In this document: piece after piece, positions 13,662 to 15,922 of the stretch | How the letters are laid out: every line of letters starts with the position of its first letter | Numbering within the stretch: the stretch's first letter is position 1 | From: an uncultured Oscillospiraceae bacterium | GTDB taxonomy: Bacteria > Bacillota > Clostridia > Oscillospirales > Ruminococcaceae | Length of the DNA: 15,922 bases | Direction: 5' to 3' | Assembly: GCA_934446565.1 (NCBI GenBank) | Contig: CAKSEO010000054.1 | Span: 1 to 15,922, forward strand | Made by a program: the position numbers and the translations under genes | The notes under the pieces: generated by a model | The model's database searches: none | What the model saw: only the letters and a program-made list of their open reading frames with translations | Told to the model about the DNA's origin: nothing

Positions 13662-14424
13662 AAATAACAATATTCTCGAAGTAAAGAACCTCTCGATACA
13701 GTTCGGCGGTCTGCGCGCGGTAGACGGGCTGAACATGACTATCCGCAGGGGACAGCTCTACGGACTTATCGGACCGAACGGCGCAGGCAAGACCACAGTG
13801 TTCAACATGCTGACCGGCGTGTACAAGCCCACCTCCGGAACGATACTCCTGGACGGCGAAAATATCACCGGAAAGCCCGCGATAGCCATCAACAAGGCTG
13901 GTATCGCGAGAACGTTCCAGAATATACGCCTGTTCAAGAACATGAGCGTTCTCGACAACGTAAAGGCTGGACTTCACAACCACACCAACTACACAGCAAT
14001 CGAGGGCGTATTAAGGCTTCCGCGCTACTTCAAGGAAGAAAAGCGCGTCACTGCAAAGGCAATGGAGCTCCTCAAGGTGTTCGAGCTTGACGGCGAGGCG
14101 CAGCAGATGGCGGCGAACCTCCCCTACGGCAAGCAGAGAAAGCTCGAGATCGCGCGTGCACTGGCGACCGACCCGAAGCTGCTGCTTCTGGACGAGCCGG
14201 CAGCCGGAATGAACCCGAACGAAACCGCCGAGCTGATGAACACGATACACTTCGTCCGCGACGAATTCAAGATGACGATACTGCTCATCGAGCACGATAT
14301 GAAGCTTGTTTCCGGTATATGCGAGGAACTGACCGTACTGAACTTCGGTCAGGAGCTGGCACAGGGCGAGACCTCTGCGGTGCTCAACGACCCGAAGGTC
14401 ATCACCGCATATCTCGGAGAATAA
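13654..14424 (+). CDS. livG: branched-chain amino acid ABC transporter ATPase LivG
   Basis: One of the two cytoplasmic ATPases that power LivHM. In 256 residues: Walker A GPNGAGKTT (40-48), Q-loop in ARTFQNIRLF, signature LPYGKQRKLEIARAL (from 156, the variant typical of LivG), Walker B LLLLDEP with D180 and E181, and switch histidine in LIEHDMKLV. The C-terminal ending VITAYLGE is the usual one. A GTG nine bases upstream is in frame, but GGGAGG at 13640-13645 is correctly spaced for ATG 13654. It overlaps livM by eight bases and is followed by livF after 13 bases. Confidence 0.95.
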   Translation: MAENNNILEVKNLSIQFGGLRAVDGLNMTIRRGQLYGLIGPNGAGKTTVFNMLTGVYKPTSGTILLDGENITGKPAIAINKAGIARTFQNIRLFKNMSVLDNVKAGLHNHTNYTAIEGVLRLPRYFKEEKRVTAKAMELLKVFELDGEAQQMAANLPYGKQRKLEIARALATDPKLLLLDEPAAGMNPNETAELMNTIHFVRDEFKMTILLIEHDMKLVSGICEELTVLNFGQELAQGETSAVLNDPKVITAYLGE

Positions 14425-14437
14425 GGAGGAAACGCTC

Positions 14438-15148
14438 ATGTCAATGCTGTCAATAAAGGACTTACAGGTATACTACGGCGCTATCAACGCGATAAAGGGC
14501 ATTTCTTTCGATGTTGAGCAGGGCGAGATAATCGCACTCATCGGCGCCAACGGCGCAGGTAAGACCACGATACTCCACACCATCACCGGACTTGTGCAGG
14601 CAAAGCACGGCTCTGTAATGTTCGGCGGGAAGGATCTCACAAAGACCCCTGCGCACAAGATAGTTTCAATGGGAATGGCGCACGTCCCCGAGGGACGCCG
14701 CGTATTCGCGCAGCTTTCCGTTTACGAAAACCTGATGCTCGGAGCCTACACACGCAAGGACAAGGCTGAGATACAGGACTCCCTGGCTAACGTGTTCAAG
14801 CGTTTCCCCAGACTTGAGGAACGCCGCACACAGGCGGCTGGTACGCTCTCCGGCGGCGAGCAGCAGATGCTCGCGATGGGCAGGGCGCTGATGTCCAAGC
14901 CGTCGATAATTCTCATGGACGAGCCGTCTATGGGACTTTCTCCGCTGTATGTAAGCGAGATTTTTGATATTATTCAGGAGATAAATAAGAGCGGTACGAC
15001 TGTTCTGCTGGTCGAGCAGAACGCTAAAAAAGCGCTGTCCATTGCGAACCGCGCTTACGTTCTGGAAACTGGCAAGATAGTGCTTTCCGGTGACGCTCAT
15101 GAGCTGATGAACAACGATTCCGTAAAGAAAGCTTACCTAGGTGAATAA
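14438..15148 (+). CDS. livF: branched-chain amino acid ABC transporter ATPase LivF
   Basis: The second ATPase, 236 residues, expected to pair with LivG. Walker A is GANGAGKTT (36-44), the signature LSGGEQQML (from 137), Walker B IILMDEPSMGLSP with D161 and E162. The switch position reads VEQNAKKAL, with glutamine in place of histidine, which is normal for LivF. VPEGRRVFAQLSVYENL is another LivF hallmark. The ATG is preceded by AAGGAGG with eight bases between. It completes the transporter; the next gene starts 13 bases after its stop. Confidence 0.95.
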   Translation: MSMLSIKDLQVYYGAINAIKGISFDVEQGEIIALIGANGAGKTTILHTITGLVQAKHGSVMFGGKDLTKTPAHKIVSMGMAHVPEGRRVFAQLSVYENLMLGAYTRKDKAEIQDSLANVFKRFPRLEERRTQAAGTLSGGEQQMLAMGRALMSKPSIILMDEPSMGLSPLYVSEIFDIIQEINKSGTTVLLVEQNAKKALSIANRAYVLETGKIVLSGDAHELMNNDSVKKAYLGE

Positions 15149-15161
15149 ACAGGAGGGTGCT

Positions 15162-15782
15162 ATGGATAAGAAGTTTACAGTTACTATCGCCCGCGGTTTC
15201 GGCAGCGGCGGCAAGACCATCGGTAAAATGCTCGCTGACAAGCTGGGTATAAAGTTCTACGACAAGGAGCTTATCCGCATGGCGTCCGATGCCAGCGGTA
15301 TCAATGAGGCGCTTTTCGGGCAGTCCGATGAAAAGACCAAGAACAGCGTTTTCAATAAGCCCGGGATTTACAAGGGCGAGGTCATCGCTCCCGGAAAATC
15401 CGGATTTATTTCCGAGGAGAATCTGTTTAATTATCAGGCAATGGTGATCAAGCAGATAACTTCCGAGCAGTCCTGTGTTATTGTAGGACGCTGCGCCGAC
15501 TATGTGCTCAAGGGCGACCCGTCAGTTATCCGCGTGTTCATTTACGCTGACGAAGAATCCTGTGTGAAGAACGTAGCGGACGTAAAGGGCATAACCGACC
15601 GCAAGGAGGCTCTCAAGGTCATCGCGTCCACCGATAAGGAGCGCGCTGCTTACTACAAGACGCATACTGGCAGAGAGTGGATAGACGCAAGGAATTATGA
15701 TCTTTGCCTGAATAGCGGCGATCTTGGCTTTGAGAAGTGTGTGGATATAATTACTGATTTTATTAAAATAAAGCTGGGTTGA
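15162..15782 (+). CDS. cytidylate-kinase-like protein
   Basis: A P-loop kinase of 206 residues in the cytidylate-kinase-like family. These proteins are widespread in Clostridia, and their substrate is mostly unknown. Residues 10-22 read ARGFGSGGKTIGK, with a full P-loop (12-19) and K18; many relatives have arginine at that position (YGSGGREIG). LGIKFYDKELIRMA (about 31-44) and VGRCADYVL (108-116) are further family features. It is not the housekeeping Cmk, whose motifs differ. The ATG at 15162 follows AGGAGGG; an in-frame GTG at 15141 overlaps livF and has no ribosome binding site. It lies 13 bases after livF and ends at a terminator, so it is probably the last gene of the liv operon; a link to amino acid uptake is inference. 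Confidence 0.82.
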   Translation: MDKKFTVTIARGFGSGGKTIGKMLADKLGIKFYDKELIRMASDASGINEALFGQSDEKTKNSVFNKPGIYKGEVIAPGKSGFISEENLFNYQAMVIKQITSEQSCVIVGRCADYVLKGDPSVIRVFIYADEESCVKNVADVKGITDRKEALKVIASTDKERAAYYKTHTGREWIDARNYDLCLNSGDLGFEKCVDIITDFIKIKLG

Positions 15783-15803
15783 TACGCTGATTAATCGGAA
15801 ATG

Positions 15804-15838
15804 AAAGGGGCTGTGATTTACAGTCCCTTTTAGTCTTA
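15804..15838 (+). terminator. terminator of the liv operon
   Basis: AAAGGGGCTGT and ACAGTCCCTTT form an 11-bp stem with one G-U pair and a GATTT loop, followed by TTAGTCTT. It begins 21 bases after the stop codon of the kinase-like gene. Confidence 0.8.
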
Positions 15839-15850
15839 TAGATAGTAAAC

Positions 15851-15856
15851 TATAAT
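15851..15856 (+). promoter_or_regulatory. possible -10 box toward the right edge
   Basis: A perfect TATAAT just past the liv terminator. No good -35 lies at the right distance. If real, it serves a gene or RNA beyond the window. Confidence 0.3.
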
Positions 15857-15908
15857 TTATGTTTGTAGGAACGTTGGAGTTTGCATCACTAATTGGGAGA
15901 GTCAAGAG

Positions 15909-15922
15909 GGGGACTAGTCCCC
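15909..15922. repeat. palindrome cut by the right edge
   Basis: GGGGACTAGTCCCC is a perfect 14-base palindrome ending at the last base of the window, with one more G before it (15908). It may continue outward. It could be a terminator stem, an operator or an intergenic repeat; there is too little sequence to tell. Confidence 0.45.

Noticed and set aside
12720..13736. A 338-codon minus-strand frame opposite livM and livG
   Set aside because: The translation is rich in His, Glu, Asp and Arg without any hydrophobic core or motif, as expected for the antisense of a membrane protein gene with biased codons.
1..15922. CRISPR array, insertion sequence, tRNA or rRNA genes
   Set aside because: No regularly spaced repeats, transposase frame with terminal repeats, or recognisable tRNA/rRNA sequence was seen on either strand.

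Overview
The window looks like a piece of chromosome from an anaerobic gut or rumen Firmicute, most likely a Ruminococcus-like member of the Oscillospiraceae. The reasons are strong AGGAGG-type ribosome binding sites, TTGACA/TATAAT promoters in AT-rich intergenic DNA, moderately GC-rich genes, and a GH130 mannoside phosphorylase of the type characterised in Ruminococcus albus. The genus is an inference. No mobile element, CRISPR array, tRNA or rRNA was found.

Layout. (1) 28-925: a minus-strand multi-pass membrane protein of unknown function with its own promoter and terminator. (2) 975-4313: an operon of YtrA type. It has a GntR/YtrA repressor with a TTG start, two very small proteins, an ABC ATPase and two six-helix membrane proteins, and ends at a 16-bp terminator hairpin. 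A perfect palindrome over the -10 box suggests autoregulation. (3) 4320-6386: a seven-helix sensor fused to a degenerate GGDEF and an intact EAL domain, probably a c-di-GMP phosphodiesterase. (4) 6451-7597: a single-gene unit for a GH130 mannooligosaccharide phosphorylase, closed by a terminator shared with the converging genes. (5) 9746-7603, minus strand: a UmuC/UvrX-like Y-family DNA polymerase, its usual YolD-like partner, and D-aminoacyl-tRNA deacylase (dtd), which appears to have its own promoter inside the end of the yolD-like gene. (6) 9668-10176: a 509-base gene-free stretch with one promoter firing left, two firing right and several inverted repeats. (7) 10177-15836: a complete branched-chain amino acid ABC transporter, livK-livH-livM-livG-livF, followed by a cytidylate-kinase-like gene. 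A strong hairpin between livK and livH probably sets a high ratio of binding protein to membrane components.

Most genes belong to known families. The points that merit a closer look are the non-coding structures (leader and operator-like repeats before livK, the livK-livH hairpins, the region before the 4278 terminator), the degenerate ATPase of the YtrA-type operon with its two small companions, the kinase-like gene at the end of the liv operon, and the edge palindromes. I do not see a clearly new multi-gene system.
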